From: Blastocystis hominis
Taxonomy: Eukaryota > Sar > Bigyra > Opalinata > Blastocystidae
Length of the DNA: 64,000 nt
Assembly: GCF_000151665.1 (NCBI RefSeq)
Contig: NW_013171817.1
Coordinates: 248,001 to 312,000, forward strand
Reading direction: 5' to 3'
A program made the position numbers and the translations under genes. The notes below the pieces were generated by a model. That model worked only from the letters and a program-made list of their open reading frames with translations, ran no database searches and was not told the origin of the DNA. Positions 50,659 through 61,108 of this stretch are shown one piece after another; positions within the stretch are counted from its first letter, which is position 1, and each line of letters opens with the position of its first letter.

Positions 50659-52218
50659 TTATATTCGCTGTCTCTCCACATAGATCTGCTTTGTGTAGAA
50701 GTCTCGGACCTCGCACTCCCACAGCGAATTGACGTAAAACAACGAAAGAACGAATTTCACTTTGCCTTTGGGCAGCGAGGGGAAGTTCGACCATTCGATG
50801 CACTTCAGTCGGACGTTCTCTTCGGCCGTCTTTTTCTCTCCCTGGTAGAACTCCATTCGCATACACTGCGCATTGTCGACGGGTGTGGCGAGGAGTTTGC
50901 GAAGCGGTCCTCGAGGCACAAGATCGCCGTTCTTTGCCAGAACCACCATCTCTCCATTCCTTCCTCGGAATCCAAGCGTCACCGTCAGTACTTCCACTAG
51001 TTTGATTCGTCGACCATTGAAAGGAATGCTAAAGTCATGGTCGCTCTCCGACCAGATGTGGCAGAACGTTGCCGCGCCCAAAGCCACAACTTCGTCTGGA
51101 TTGACGTTGAACTTGAGAGAAACCGATGATCCGAAATGTTTGGTCAATGCTGAATGAACGCATCGCAAACGAGAAGAACCGCCCACCATCAGAATTCGCT
51201 TGATGTCTTCTTGATGAAGTCCTGCCTTCTCGATCGTGTTGTCTATCACCTCGATCGTACGCTTGATAAACGGACTCAGAAGAAAATCCATTTTGGCTCT
51301 TGTCAAGTCTATCAGTTCCATCCCTTCCAAAATCTCTTCACTGGCAATATCGCTCAGATCGATTTCATAAGACTGTGCTTCGACCAGCCCTTCTTTGGCT
51401 TCACGGCATTTCTTTAGTAGTTTTTGCATTCTCCGTTGATAGTTTATGCTTTTAGAATCATAGATTTCCATGTTTGTAACTTCTTTGACTTCATGAATAA
51501 CCCAATCTCGAATCGTTTCATCAAATGCTAAACCTCCAATCTTCTCATCGCCTCCATAACCACAGATCTTCAACACATCGTCACTGATCTGCATTATCGT
51601 ACAATCAAAAGTGCCTCCTCCTAAATCATATACCAAAGTGTAGCTTCCGGTCATGCCTTCAAGTCCATAAGAGATAGCCGCAGCTATAGGCTCTTTTAGT
51701 AAGCAATAGTTCTCCTTTGTAAAACCAACTTGGCGAATTGCTTCTTCAGTATCAGCGATTTGTTCTTGTTTAAAGTCAGCTGGGATTGTAACAACCACTT
51801 TATCCAACTTTCTACCTCGATAAACTTCAGAACGATCTAGCATATGTTTTATTAATTTCACATAGACAGAAACAGGGGTTTCTGTCACTTCCCAACCTTC
51901 TTTGTAAAACTCAACCTTTTTATCTTTGCTTTCTCTCATATTTGCAATGCAAATATCTTTAATCAATTTAACTCTTTCAGAATTGTATTGATATCCTATA
52001 ACTCGCTTTGCATACTGAATTGAAAAATGAGCAGGGGAAAGCATATAAGGAACTGCCGATTCACCAATAGATACTTCGTTATTTCTTTTGATAGCTAAGA
52101 CGGAAGGAAATATACGTTTCCCTTGCTTGGTCGTTACACAGTCAGATCCGGTCTTCTGATATGTTGCAATCACGGAATTACTCGTTCCAAGATCGATTCC
52201 ACCACAAAATGCACTCAT
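50659..52218 (-). CDS. Hsp70-like chaperone, cytosolic type
   Basis: 519 aa from the Met at 52218, no introns. The Hsp70 nucleotide-binding domain is well conserved: Gly-Gly-Ile-Asp-Leu-Gly-Thr-Ser-Asn-Ser, Lys-Glu-Pro-Ile-Ala-Ala-Ala, Asp-Leu-Gly-Gly-Gly-Thr-Phe-Asp, Val-Gly-Gly-Ser-Ser-Arg and Val-Asn-Pro-Asp-Glu. The substrate-binding domain is present but short, and there is no EEVD tail; the end is Tyr-Val-Glu-Arg-Gln-Arg-Ile. Shorter than typical Hsp70 (about 640 aa). It lies 17 bp downstream of another Hsp70-like gene on the same strand, a tandem pair. Confidence 0.88.
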   Translation of the reverse strand: MSAFCGGIDLGTSNSVIATYQKTGSDCVTTKQGKRIFPSVLAIKRNNEVSIGESAVPYMLSPAHFSIQYAKRVIGYQYNSERVKLIKDICIANMRESKDKKVEFYKEGWEVTETPVSVYVKLIKHMLDRSEVYRGRKLDKVVVTIPADFKQEQIADTEEAIRQVGFTKENYCLLKEPIAAAISYGLEGMTGSYTLVYDLGGGTFDCTIMQISDDVLKICGYGGDEKIGGLAFDETIRDWVIHEVKEVTNMEIYDSKSINYQRRMQKLLKKCREAKEGLVEAQSYEIDLSDIASEEILEGMELIDLTRAKMDFLLSPFIKRTIEVIDNTIEKAGLHQEDIKRILMVGGSSRLRCVHSALTKHFGSSVSLKFNVNPDEVVALGAATFCHIWSESDHDFSIPFNGRRIKLVEVLTVTLGFRGRNGEMVVLAKNGDLVPRGPLRKLLATPVDNAQCMRMEFYQGEKKTAEENVRLKCIEWSNFPSLPKGKVKFVLSLFYVNSLWECEVRDFYTKQIYVERQRI

Positions 52219-52235
52219 GATAAAACAAACTGTTT

Positions 52236-54130
52236 TCAACAAATACAGAAAAGAGTAAATATTTCGCTATCTAGTTCTATATCTTGTAAGTTGGTTACAG
52301 TAATTTTCAATAAATCCTTGCCTTGCTCAAGAATTCGGCTATATGTTACCTTGAGGACCTCGTCTTTGTTTGACTTCCTTACCATCTTCTGAATAACCTT
52401 ATTTTCACCATCAAACACGTAACGGAGCCGCAAACAGAAATAGTCGGACGTGGATGTATATCCTTTCGTAATAGGAGTATCAGCCAATTCAAATGAATCG
52501 ATGTACTCATAAAGGGCATGTCCTTCGCAATTAAAAACAATAGGCTGGAGTCTTGGCTCAGATGAAGGAACTACAAATGATAAAAAAGAATGGATGAATG
52601 ATCCCTACAGAGTTGTTTTAACTGCTCGATCGTCGCTTCTGTGAACCGAACGGAGGTTGGCTTGCCCTCCAGAGATAAGAACATATTGGGAAAACGGACT
52701 GATTCAGGACGCATGTCCAGTGTTAAGGTGGATGTGGGGGAGTGAACTGAGTCAGGACGCGTGTTCCCTTTAAAAGGTAATGTAGGGAAACGAATTGATT
52801 CGGGTCGTTTATCCACTGTAAGAGTGGATGAAGAGAAAGAGTACGAATCAGGTCGCGCATCTAATTGTGGGAATTGCTCGATGCTGAAGATTCCATCAAG
52901 ATCGATGTCGAGAGCAAAACTTTTGTTATTGATGATGATCTGGGATTCATTGAAATTACTTTGTTCCCATGCACGACTAATCATACAAGCCCCGTGCGCT
53001 ACACAACACCAAGGGTCCAGCGTATGCATAACAATGTCCCTTCCATCGAAATTCTTCTTTATCATTTCTTGAACAAGCAATGTTCTCGTCGATCCTCCCA
53101 CTAGAATCACTTGATCGATCATATCTCGAGCAAGTCCTGCGTCCGCTATCGCCTTGTTCATGATATTGATCGTTCTTTGTACAATGTCCTTGATCACATT
53201 GTCGAAAATAGACCGCTGTAAGGAAAACGTAAAATCGCCGTCTCCAACACTAATTTCTGCGCTAGTCGCTTGAGAAAGCTGCTCCTTTGCTTTCGTGCAT
53301 TGTGATAATAAAATCTCTTCAGAGCGTTTAACTGATTTTGGTTTCCGACTGTTGATAAACGCGATCCAATCCTCATCCTTCTGAATGTATTTCCGAAGCT
53401 CCTCATCAAATAGCACACCTCCAATGGAGTCATCTCCCGAAGTCTTCAAGCAGCGGATGGAGTTATTGCTGTACCTCAAAATAGAAAGATCGAACGTTCC
53501 TCCACCCAGGTCATAAACAATAAATGTTGTATCCTTGTCTTGCAAGAGGATATTGCTTGCTACTGCTGCTGCTGTTGGCTCATCAATGAGCAGCACCTTG
53601 GTGCGTTTATCGAATGCTCTTTTAATCGCATCATATGTATAAATTATTTGTCGGTAATTGAACCGAGCTGGGACTGTCACCACTAAAGAGTCAATCACTT
53701 TTCCGCCTAGCTTCTGCACTTCTACACAGAGAAACCTCAAAATATCGGAAGCAACATCAACAGGAGTAAACCGTTTCGATTTATCATCACTGACAAATTC
53801 TACAAAGCCGTCCGCTCCTTTTTCAGTCTTGGCAAAACACAGAGATTCTCTTATAGCAACCAAATCATCCCGATACTTTATCCCCAGGACTCGCTTGGAA
53901 TTTCGTATTACAGTATAATTCTTTGTTCCTATTCCTCTAACTTTGTTGCTCAGATGAATTTTCGCAACATCGCCGACAACTGGGTTTTCATCGCCGTAAC
54001 TTACAACACTTGGTACCAACGGACTTGAACCATTAATGCTAAGTCGGTCACACTGGGGCTGCAAATACTGATAGTATACACAGCCGTTACTCGTTCCCAG
54101 ATCTATGCCGACAGACAGTCTTCTGCTCAT
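52236..54130 (-). CDS. Hsp70-like protein with an internal repeat region
   Basis: 618 aa from the Met at 54130, with one 38-nt intron (52571-52608); divisible by three. The nucleotide-binding motifs are Gly-Ile-Asp-Leu-Gly-Thr-Ser-Asn-Gly, Asp-Glu-Pro-Thr-Ala-Ala-Ala, Asp-Leu-Gly-Gly-Gly-Thr-Phe-Asp and Val-Gly-Gly-Ser-Thr-Arg. Where the substrate-binding domain should start there are about five imperfect units of 16-19 residues built around Arg-Pro-[Asp/Glu]-Ser-x-x-[Phe]-[Pro/Ser]. After the intron comes a beta-rich tail of about 105 residues. The stop is 17 bp before the next gene and its TTTGTTTT processing motif lies in that gap. Confidence 0.85.
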
Positions 54131-54297
54131 AAAGTGCTCAAAAGAGACAAAAAAACTAAAAGAATAACTGAGAATCGAACAACAACAAGAGTAGTTTGTT
54201 ATGATAACCAAAAAGTAACTCGGCCATTTGGCACTCTTTCGACTATTTCGGTGCCCCTTATATACTCTCTTTTCCACAAGACAAACAACTCAAAATC

Positions 54298-55246
54298 ATG
54301 TTAAGTACCAAGTTGTTTCGGTTGAATACTTCTTCCATCCGCTCAGCGGTCCGTTTGCTTTCAACTTATGTTGGTTTTGTTTGTTCTTTTTATGTAGAAA
54401 GGATGTACTAGCGGGACACTGGGAAAAGATATGGACTTTAAGTGCCATGTAAAAGAAGTGATTAACGGGACTCCTGAAAGTGTTTCTCCCTGGCATGTAG
54501 CCACTGCTTACTCCTATTATGGATAGGACATCAGCTATGTCAGTACTCCCTACTCGAAGAGTAATCCCGCTGTAGTGAATTTTATTATGGAGATTCCGCG
54601 CGGGTGAGTGGTTTTGTAGTAAATTGTGATGGATAGTCAAAGTGCCAAAACAGAAATCAATACAAAACTCTCTTTCAACCCAATTATGCAGGATAAGAAG
54701 AATGGAAAGCTGCGCTTTTACGGTGCTCCCTCCATGATTAATTATGGAGCGATTCCTCAGACCTGGGAGAATCCGCACAAGACTGAGCTGACCGATATTG
54801 GTTCGTTCTGCGGAGATAATGATCCCCTGGACATCATGGACTTCAGCTACCTTCCCCATCAGTTAGGAGATATCTACCAAGTGAAAGTGTTTGGAGCAAT
54901 CGCTCTCATTGACCAGGGGGAGATGGATTGGAAGATTTTGGGAGTAAACGTGGAAGATCCTGTTTGTGCGCAGCTTCGAGACTACTGCGACTTTTTCGAG
55001 CACTACCACTCGGATCTGGATAAGATGCGGCAGTGGCTGCGTACGTACAAGATGGTCGATGGGAAAGGGGAGAATCGATTGGCCTTTGATGGAATTGTAG
55101 TTCTTACATAGTTGTTTTGAATGTAGCCATATCAAGAAGGAGACGCGTGGGACATGGTGATTGTTCCGAACCATCAGGAATGGGAGAAATTGCTGAAAGG
55201 AGAAGTGGATCCCGGGAAACTATGTTTGGATCGAAAGTATAAGTGA
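54298..55246 (+). CDS. Family I inorganic pyrophosphatase with organelle presequence
   Basis: 275 aa with four introns (54370-54397, 54497-54526, 54604-54636, 55097-55126; 28-33 nt), divisible by three. The first 24 residues are Ser/Arg/Leu-rich and basic without acidic residues, a mitochondrial-type presequence. The core has the family I signature Gly-Asn/Asp-x-Asp-Pro-Leu-Asp-Ile-Met-Asp, with the metal-binding acids in place, then Leu-Gly-Val-Asn-Val-Glu-Asp-Pro. It hydrolyses pyrophosphate to drive biosynthesis; here probably in the mitochondrion-related organelle. Divergent from the Hsp70 gene, 167 bp apart. Confidence 0.92.
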
Positions 55247-55368
55247 TTTGGTTTGTTTAAGAATCAAACATGGTGGAGAGATATAGAATACGTCAATAGA
55301 AAGAGGAAAAAAGGGATTCTACATCATCGATTAGGGCACATTTTGGATAAGTTGGCCGTACCGTTATC

Positions 55369-57184
55369 ATGTCTCGTTCATACAGTAGACTTCGGAAACA
55401 AGTAGCTATGTCTAGCTCCCTTTTCTTTGTAAGCCCTCTAGGTTTTGAATTTATTTATAAGATTCTTCTCTCCTTACCAATTCTTGTGAGTTGTTATAAT
55501 ACACAGTTCGGTGCTTTTAATGTGGACAGTATGACATTGATTTACAGAGGAGTCTATCTTTACGATGAAAAGGATTCTCCTCGTGTCAGGTACAATTGTG
55601 ACCTTTCAATTAGCCTGTAGAAAGGGTAGCAAGAGTGAGATCAGTCTCGATATCAAGATTGTACCAAAGAATTCCACAAGTGGTCTTCATGGTTCTATTG
55701 AGGTGCTTGTTAGTGTAATCGCTGATCTGTAGACCCTTATCACCACAGAGGAGGTTTTTAAGAATATTGGGTATGTTGATAAGAACAAAAGACGAATTGC
55801 TTGTTGTGATGATTATGCTTATACCGTACGGCTCCTTTTTTTGTTATCTAATTCAAAGGCCAAGATCTGCAAGAATAAAGACCATCTTCTGCTTCCGCAA
55901 GGCTGGCAATCGGAATCCTTCTTGGAAAGAACCTCTCTCAGGTACGTTTGTTCGTCTGTACTCTTGACTCCAGTGGTTCGGAGTCGTCGATCAAGGTAAA
56001 TTACCATCCCACCAAGACAGGTATCTACTATGTCCTCACCTCCGTGTACTTCTTAATTTGATTGGTCGATTTAACGCACAGCTGCGAGACGGACATTTCC
56101 CCTCTGGTGATGGAGGGCCGCATGGCGGTGGAGAACCCCTTCGGCCACCTCCCAGCGACGCAGTACGGCAGTCTTCCCTTCTACTCGGTGACCTGCCTCG
56201 CCTATTTTGTGTGTCTGGTGATCTGGGGCATGTGGTGCATCTCCTACTCGAAAGAAATCATGAGCGTGCAGCTGATCATCATGGTGGTGCTGATCTCTTT
56301 CGTGCTTAACAACGTCGTGAAGGTGATCTATCTGGCCGTCTTCAACATCACCGGTAACAACGTCTTCGTGCTCGTGCTGCTCTCCATCCTCGTCGACTGC
56401 ACCACGCGCGCGCTCACTCGCATTCTCACGCTCCTCGTCTGCATGGGGTCGCTTTGCCTCCTTCCGTTCAGCGTAGATTGGGCGTCTGCCGAGCCACGCT
56501 CGGGAACTCGACCTGCAAGTTCGTGGTCTTCGGCGTGTCCTACTTCGCGATTACTTTTTGGGACTCATACAGCAATATGTACCCTTCGAACAACTCCAAT
56601 GCGGACGTGATTCGTCTGCTGGTCACGTCGGGGTAGCGCAGAATGGGTCGGATGAGCGGTAGAATGGACGCGTTGGTGTATTTCTGGATCTTCCAGAGCT
56701 TGATGGACACGATGGACGAGCTGACGGAGAAGAAGCAGGCGGCGAAGCTGGACATCTTCACGCGACTGCGCAATCTGCTGGTGGTGAGCGTGGTGATGGC
56801 GACGTTCACGCTGATTCTGTTCAGCTACATCGTGGTGAACGACTATGCTCACTACATGTGGAGATATCAGTGGTTGTAGGGACCGAGAGAGAGGTTGAGC
56901 GTAGCATCAACGATGGCATCTGGAGCGTGTATTACTTCCTGCTCATTGTGTGTATCATGATCATGTGGAAGCCGTCGGAGAACTCGTCGGCGTACGCTTA
57001 CCACTTCCAAGTGGCGACGGATATCCAGGAGGTGGGGAGAGAGAAGGCGAAGGGTGAGGCGTAGAACGACGAGGAATACGGACTGCCGAACGAGAAGCTG
57101 CTGGATTCCGAGGAGGAGGGAGAAATCGAAGTAAACACTATCTCGAACGATATGAAGCCCATGAATATGTCAGAAACAGCCTAA
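55369..57184 (+). CDS. GOST-family seven-transmembrane protein (TMEM87/GPR107-like)
   Basis: About 520 aa after removing eight introns (55590-55620, 55703-55732, 55942-55973, 56046-56081, 56448-56476, 56607-56636, 56874-56905, 57032-57064; 29-36 nt); divisible by three. A ninth, in-frame 33-nt intron near 55830-55862 is possible. Signal-like N-terminus, luminal Golgi-dynamics-like domain with a Thr-Gly-Ile-Tyr-Tyr-Val-Leu motif, then seven membrane helices. Diagnostic segments include Thr-Arg-Ala-Leu-Thr-Arg and Trp-Ile-Phe-Gln-Ser-Leu-Met-Asp-Thr-Met, with Trp-Lys-Pro-Ser-Glu-Asn-Ser after the last helix. The cytoplasmic tail is acidic. Relatives act in Golgi/endosome traffic or as receptors. 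The start could be 55408. GTGTTTGTTTT follows the stop by 10 nt. Confidence 0.85.
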
Positions 57185-57411
57185 GATAGAGCGTGTTTGT
57201 TTTAAAAGGAAGGAAGGAAAACTAGGGGGGAGGCAGCATAGATGGTTGTTTACATCCTCAACAAGAATCAAATCAAATCTTGTAGAATCGAAGGATAGGG
57301 AGTGGAAGCAAAGCCATCCATCTAGACTCGGCTTCCAATCCATCGATGCACGTCCTCCCCTTCTCTTCATTCTCCAACAAACAATCAAGCCAACATCCAC
57401 ACACTCCTTCC

Positions 57412-58396
57412 TCACTTCCCATGACGTAGTTTTCTCTTCTCGATCCACTCCTTCGCGTCCACTCTCCCCGGATAATCCGGCGACGACAGCACCTTCCACG
57501 CCGGGTCCGCCGCCGTGTCCATAATCTCCCGGTTGGCCTGCTCGCGCATCCCCTGCGTGAACTGCTCCACCGTCGCCGGCGAGGGCAGCGGAATCTCCGA
57601 ACTCATCTCCAGACACTCCACCTTCGCGAGACTGGACGGATGCGAGGGAGGAAACACCTCCTTCGTCTATGCGTGATGCGTTGAACACACAGAGCGTACC
57701 ACCCAGGGCTCTTCGTTTTGCACCGAGGAAAGCTCCGCGTAGGTCAGAGGACCGAAGTGGTTCTCGTCGTTGCGACGCTTCGTGTATTCCACGCGCACCT
57801 CGGTGAGCGTTTTCGATTTCGGCTTCGGCTTTTCTTCTTCCATGCCGATTAAATCTTCTTCCGCCTCTTCGGTCACTTGATCGAGGTAGCTGATGTCTGG
57901 ACGCATCACCAGAGTGGATTTGATCTGGACGTGAGGGGCAAAAGTCAATAAGAACGGGAGTTAAATAAATGGAACCTTTGTGAGTTACGCCGATGGCGTA
58001 GGTCGCTTTTGCGGGATTTCTGGAAGACTTCATTCCTTACTTTCACTTCGTTCATTTTTCAAATACGAATTTCACTAATATTCTGACGCTCAGGAGCATG
58101 TTCGTCGTAGTGCTCGTCGTGAGGTAATTGGTACACTAATTGCAAAATATCGTTTTCGGGCTTAAATCGAGCCTATACGTAACATAAATAATAAAGGGAT
58201 TACCGAACTAGGGCTAGGGTACTCCCTTCCTCTTGGACGTAACGGAAACTGGAGTAAGTATCTACGCAATGACGAATTCCCATGCAAAATATACAATTGG
58301 TCAGCAAGCTCCTTGGAAAGGTAAATATCGTGTTCTTCCCTCACAGGATCATCCGCTTACAATGAAACAACACAATCAATCGATACCATACTCCAT
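57412..58396 (-). CDS. RPC5: RNA polymerase III subunit RPC5 (POLR3E-like)
   Basis: 263 aa after removing six introns (58356-58386, 58262-58294, 58173-58203, 58036-58066, 57925-57955, 57667-57702; 31-36 nt), divisible by three. The start has Asp-Asp-Pro-Val, then Glu-His-Asp-Ile-Tyr-Leu-Ser-Lys-Glu-Leu-Ala-Asp-Gln-Leu-Tyr-Leu-Leu-Gln-Phe-Pro, the hallmark of the Rpc5/Sin family. A second conserved stretch is Tyr-Ala-Ile-Gly-Val...Leu-Thr-Pro and Met-Arg-Pro-Asp-Ile-Ser-Tyr-Leu-Asp. RPC5 pairs with RPC4 in Pol III termination and re-initiation. Much shorter than human POLR3E, lacking its C-terminal winged helices. Divergent from the SCNM1-like gene with only 45 bp between starts. TTGTTTGTTGG follows the stop. 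Confidence 0.88.
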
Positions 58397-58441
58397 TCTA
58401 GATGATAGAGTTTTAATTTTGTTTACAGTTTTTCATCTGGG

Positions 58442-59199
58442 ATGAATACTGTACATGGAAATCATCACCGATCAAGACAGTCAGAATCAAGCTACAAAGA
58501 AGTGGGTGTTTGGCTTTTTTCTTGTAACATGCAGTCAATTCAACGATGGCAATCACGAGTGGTTCTAGAATCTCTTCCATCAAACGAATATGTTATTACT
58601 GAAAGTGGTCAATTTCGTTGTGCCATTTGCTCTGGTCTTCCCCCATTCAAGACGGGCAGTGAATTGGCTGTAGCAATAGTATGATCAAATGTTATATAGG
58701 CGCATATTCATGGAAAACGACATCAGTCTCGTATTTTAAACAAGAAGATTATCCAAACTGTAAAACAAGAAAAGCGAGCAGTTCCAAAAACATCCATAGC
58801 CATACCGAGCATACTGAAACGAACTCATGAAGTGATGGAGAACGTTCTTTCCCATTCTTACGAGCCGAATAAACGAGTTAAGGAAACTGAGAATGTACAC
58901 AAACAAATCAACCAAATGAAAACACCATTCCAATCAGCCACCCTATCCAAAGCATCTGTTGCTGAAATGAGCGAGAAAAAGGAACCTTCATGGATCCAAG
59001 AAGGTATTCATTGTGTCGATTCCTCATGAATAGCGAAAGCACGAAAGCAAGAGCAGGATATGTTAGCCAAAGGTTTTCGGAAGTAGCTTTTGTTTGTGAG
59101 TGGATTGAATGTAGAGATGAGAAGGGAAATTGGTATCGAGACACGACGATTGAATTTGATTCTGATGAAGAACCAGCTCTCGAAGACATTGTACATTGA
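58442..59199 (+). CDS. SCNM1-like zinc-finger splicing protein
   Basis: 210 aa after removing four introns (58502-58534, in frame and stop-free; 58670-58699; 59004-59033; 59083-59114), divisible by three. The single zinc finger is Gly-Gln-Phe-Arg-Cys-Ala-Ile-Cys followed by His-Ile-His-Gly-Lys-Arg-His. The C-terminus has Gly-Asn-Trp-Tyr-Arg-Asp-x-x-Ile-Glu-Phe-Asp-Ser-Asp-Glu-Glu. Both blocks, in this order and spacing, match SCNM1, a component of the minor (U12) spliceosome in animals and plants. The middle is basic and disordered. Another zinc-finger splicing factor is possible but I know of none with this C-terminal block. Confidence 0.75.
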
Positions 59200-59329
59200 A
59201 AAATGATTCATTTAGTTAGTTGTTGTAAATACATTTTTTATATGTTAATATGTGTTTGTTTCATCTCATTACAATAGAACAGTGACTAGCGATCCATGTA
59301 CTCCAACAAACATGCAAAACACAACATTT

Positions 59330-60068
59330 TTATCCTTCTTCCTCTCCATCGCTAAGTGGCAGTTGAGCTCTGCAGGTGGGACAAGTGTTATGCTATATGG
59401 AAAGTTTATCAATCCCGTTACGTCTTCAATCCAAGGAACGATACAATTGGGGTGAAATAAGTGATTACAGGGCAGAGAGACGATCTCATCTTCCTTCGTA
59501 ATGTCATTCTCACAAATAGGGCAAGTAGGGGTGGATTCTATTCACAATTTTACCATATTGGATACCTAGCTCGGCATCAGTAGGATGACGATGAACTAAA
59601 TTTCGGATAAACCTACGAGATGTGTGCTGTACTGGGGCCTATACTAAGGAGCGAATACGAATACGATACCGGACGATCAAATCCAGTTAGAATCATGCTT
59701 AAAAGCTGACCAATATGGTCCATATTTATATGTCCACTCGAAGTTTGAAAGCTCATCGTTACAGTTCCATTGGGTAGTCTGACTATGTTGGGCTGAAAAA
59801 CGAAGGTATTTCCATTTATATTTTGTGGGGGACTAATACTCAACATCGATAAAAGAAACTGTACGGGTTGTTAACAGGAGGAACATCGGGCTCATCTCGT
59901 ATTTCCACAAAATAATCATGGCACTATGGTTATGAAACTAGTCGATATAATACTTGACTACATTGGTAACTGCCATCGGGTTGTTGTGTCGCAGATACCG
60001 TTCTTCTAGAAAATATGGACTCACCAATGGTAATACTTGCATTTATGACAATAATATGTTTCGGGCAT
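59330..60068 (-). CDS. RING-H2 E3 ubiquitin ligase with N-terminal zinc ribbon (RNF115/126-like)
   Basis: 185 aa after removing six introns (60006-60036, 59924-59953, 59833-59864, 59639-59669, 59538-59565, 59393-59421; 28-32 nt), divisible by three. The N-terminal zinc ribbon has Tyr-Tyr-Cys-His-Lys-Cys and Cys-Ser-Gln-Cys with Tyr-Phe-Val-Glu. The C-terminal RING-H2 is Cys-Pro-Ile-Cys ... Cys-Asn-His-Leu-Phe-His-x-x-Cys-Ile-x-x-Trp ... Cys-Pro-Thr-Cys-Arg. These ligases transfer ubiquitin to misfolded or trafficking proteins. The start at Met-Pro-Glu-Thr-Tyr-Tyr-Cys was chosen because it opens the ribbon directly. 78 bp separate it from the divergent uL15m gene. GCATGTTTGTTGG follows the stop. 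Confidence 0.88.
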
Positions 60069-60146
60069 AAAAGCGAAGAAATAGTATAAAACTCACAGTC
60101 CCTATTGTTTGGGATCCCAAACATTCAGCATAATTCCCTCGAAACA

Positions 60147-61068
60147 ATGTTTGCATCCTTCTGCAAGGGAGTGCTGGCGAGACAACGCGCCATCATTCCT
60201 TCTTTGTCAATTTCGTGTGTGGCTCGTTCATTTTCTGCTGTGACGTTGAATCGGATTGCGTAATTCTCCATTTTGCGTTTGTCATATATTAGAGATAATC
60301 CAGGAGCAAAGAAAAGCAAGACACGCGTGGGTAGAGGAAATGCAGCTGGTCAGGGAACAACCGCAGGAAGAGGAGAGCACGGTCAGAATTCACGCTCGGG
60401 ACCCATATCCTTTGTACTATGCAGAGTCATTTTGAGTAGCCCTAACTAGAACGGCCCCTACGTGGGTTTTATCGGAGGACAGACCCCGATTTACCGCAGA
60501 ATCCCCAAAGTGGGTTTCACAAACCCGTAGTTCTCGTGCATTTCCTTGAGAATAGTCATTCGCTCGTCTATGCTCCGCTCAACTTGGACAGACTTCAGCA
60601 GTGGATTGACGCCGGCCGAATCGACACATCCCACGTAATTACAATGAAAGATCTCGTGGACTCGCGCGCCATTCATCAAATCAAGGATGGTGTGAAGCTT
60701 CTCGCCGACGTACCTTCCTTTATTATTTCCGACCATAGGGTAAAGAGAAGTTCCACTCGAAGATCCGAATCGATGTCTCGCGCGCGAGCAACGAGGCGAT
60801 CAAGACCATCGAGCAGAACGGAGGTCAAATTGTGTGCTCCCACTACAACAAATTGGCGATGCGCTTGCTGCTGAAGCCGCAGAAGTTTGTGCCTCCGTAT
60901 CCGCGCCGAGCTCGTCCGTCTCCGAAGCTGATGAGTTATTATACAAGTGATGAACATCGAGGGTACTTGTCTCCGTCGTATTCGGGTGTGTATCAAAGCT
61001 TTTTGGAAGACATGCATGGAAGAGGAGTCTGTGTGTCTCCGAATGGACAGGGACGGATTGAATCGTGA
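60147..61068 (+). CDS. MRPL15: Mitochondrial-type ribosomal protein uL15 (MRPL15-like)
   Basis: 264 aa after removing four introns (60260-60292, 60414-60449, 60527-60555, 60710-60738; 29-36 nt), divisible by three. The first 35 or so residues are basic with Ser/Ala/Leu and no acids, an organelle presequence. The core begins Gly-Ala-Lys-Lys-Ser-Lys-Thr-Arg-Val-Gly-Arg-Gly and Gly-Arg-Gly-Glu-His-Gly-Gln-Asn-Ser-Arg-Ser-Gly. Gly-Phe-Ile-Gly-Gly-Gln-Thr-Pro-Ile-Tyr-Arg-Arg then follows, all uL15 hallmarks. It is a large-subunit protein of the organelle ribosome. The presequence implies a translating mitochondrion-related organelle. TTTTGTTTGTTGG follows the stop by about 10 nt. Confidence 0.92.
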
Positions 61069-61108
61069 TTTTAGTATTTTGTTTGTTGGACATAAATCAA
61101 ACCGAAGA

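Noticed and set aside
60125-60319. Minus-strand frame of 64 codons upstream of the RING gene
   Set aside because: It is antisense to the presequence exon and first intron of uL15m, which has strong family support.
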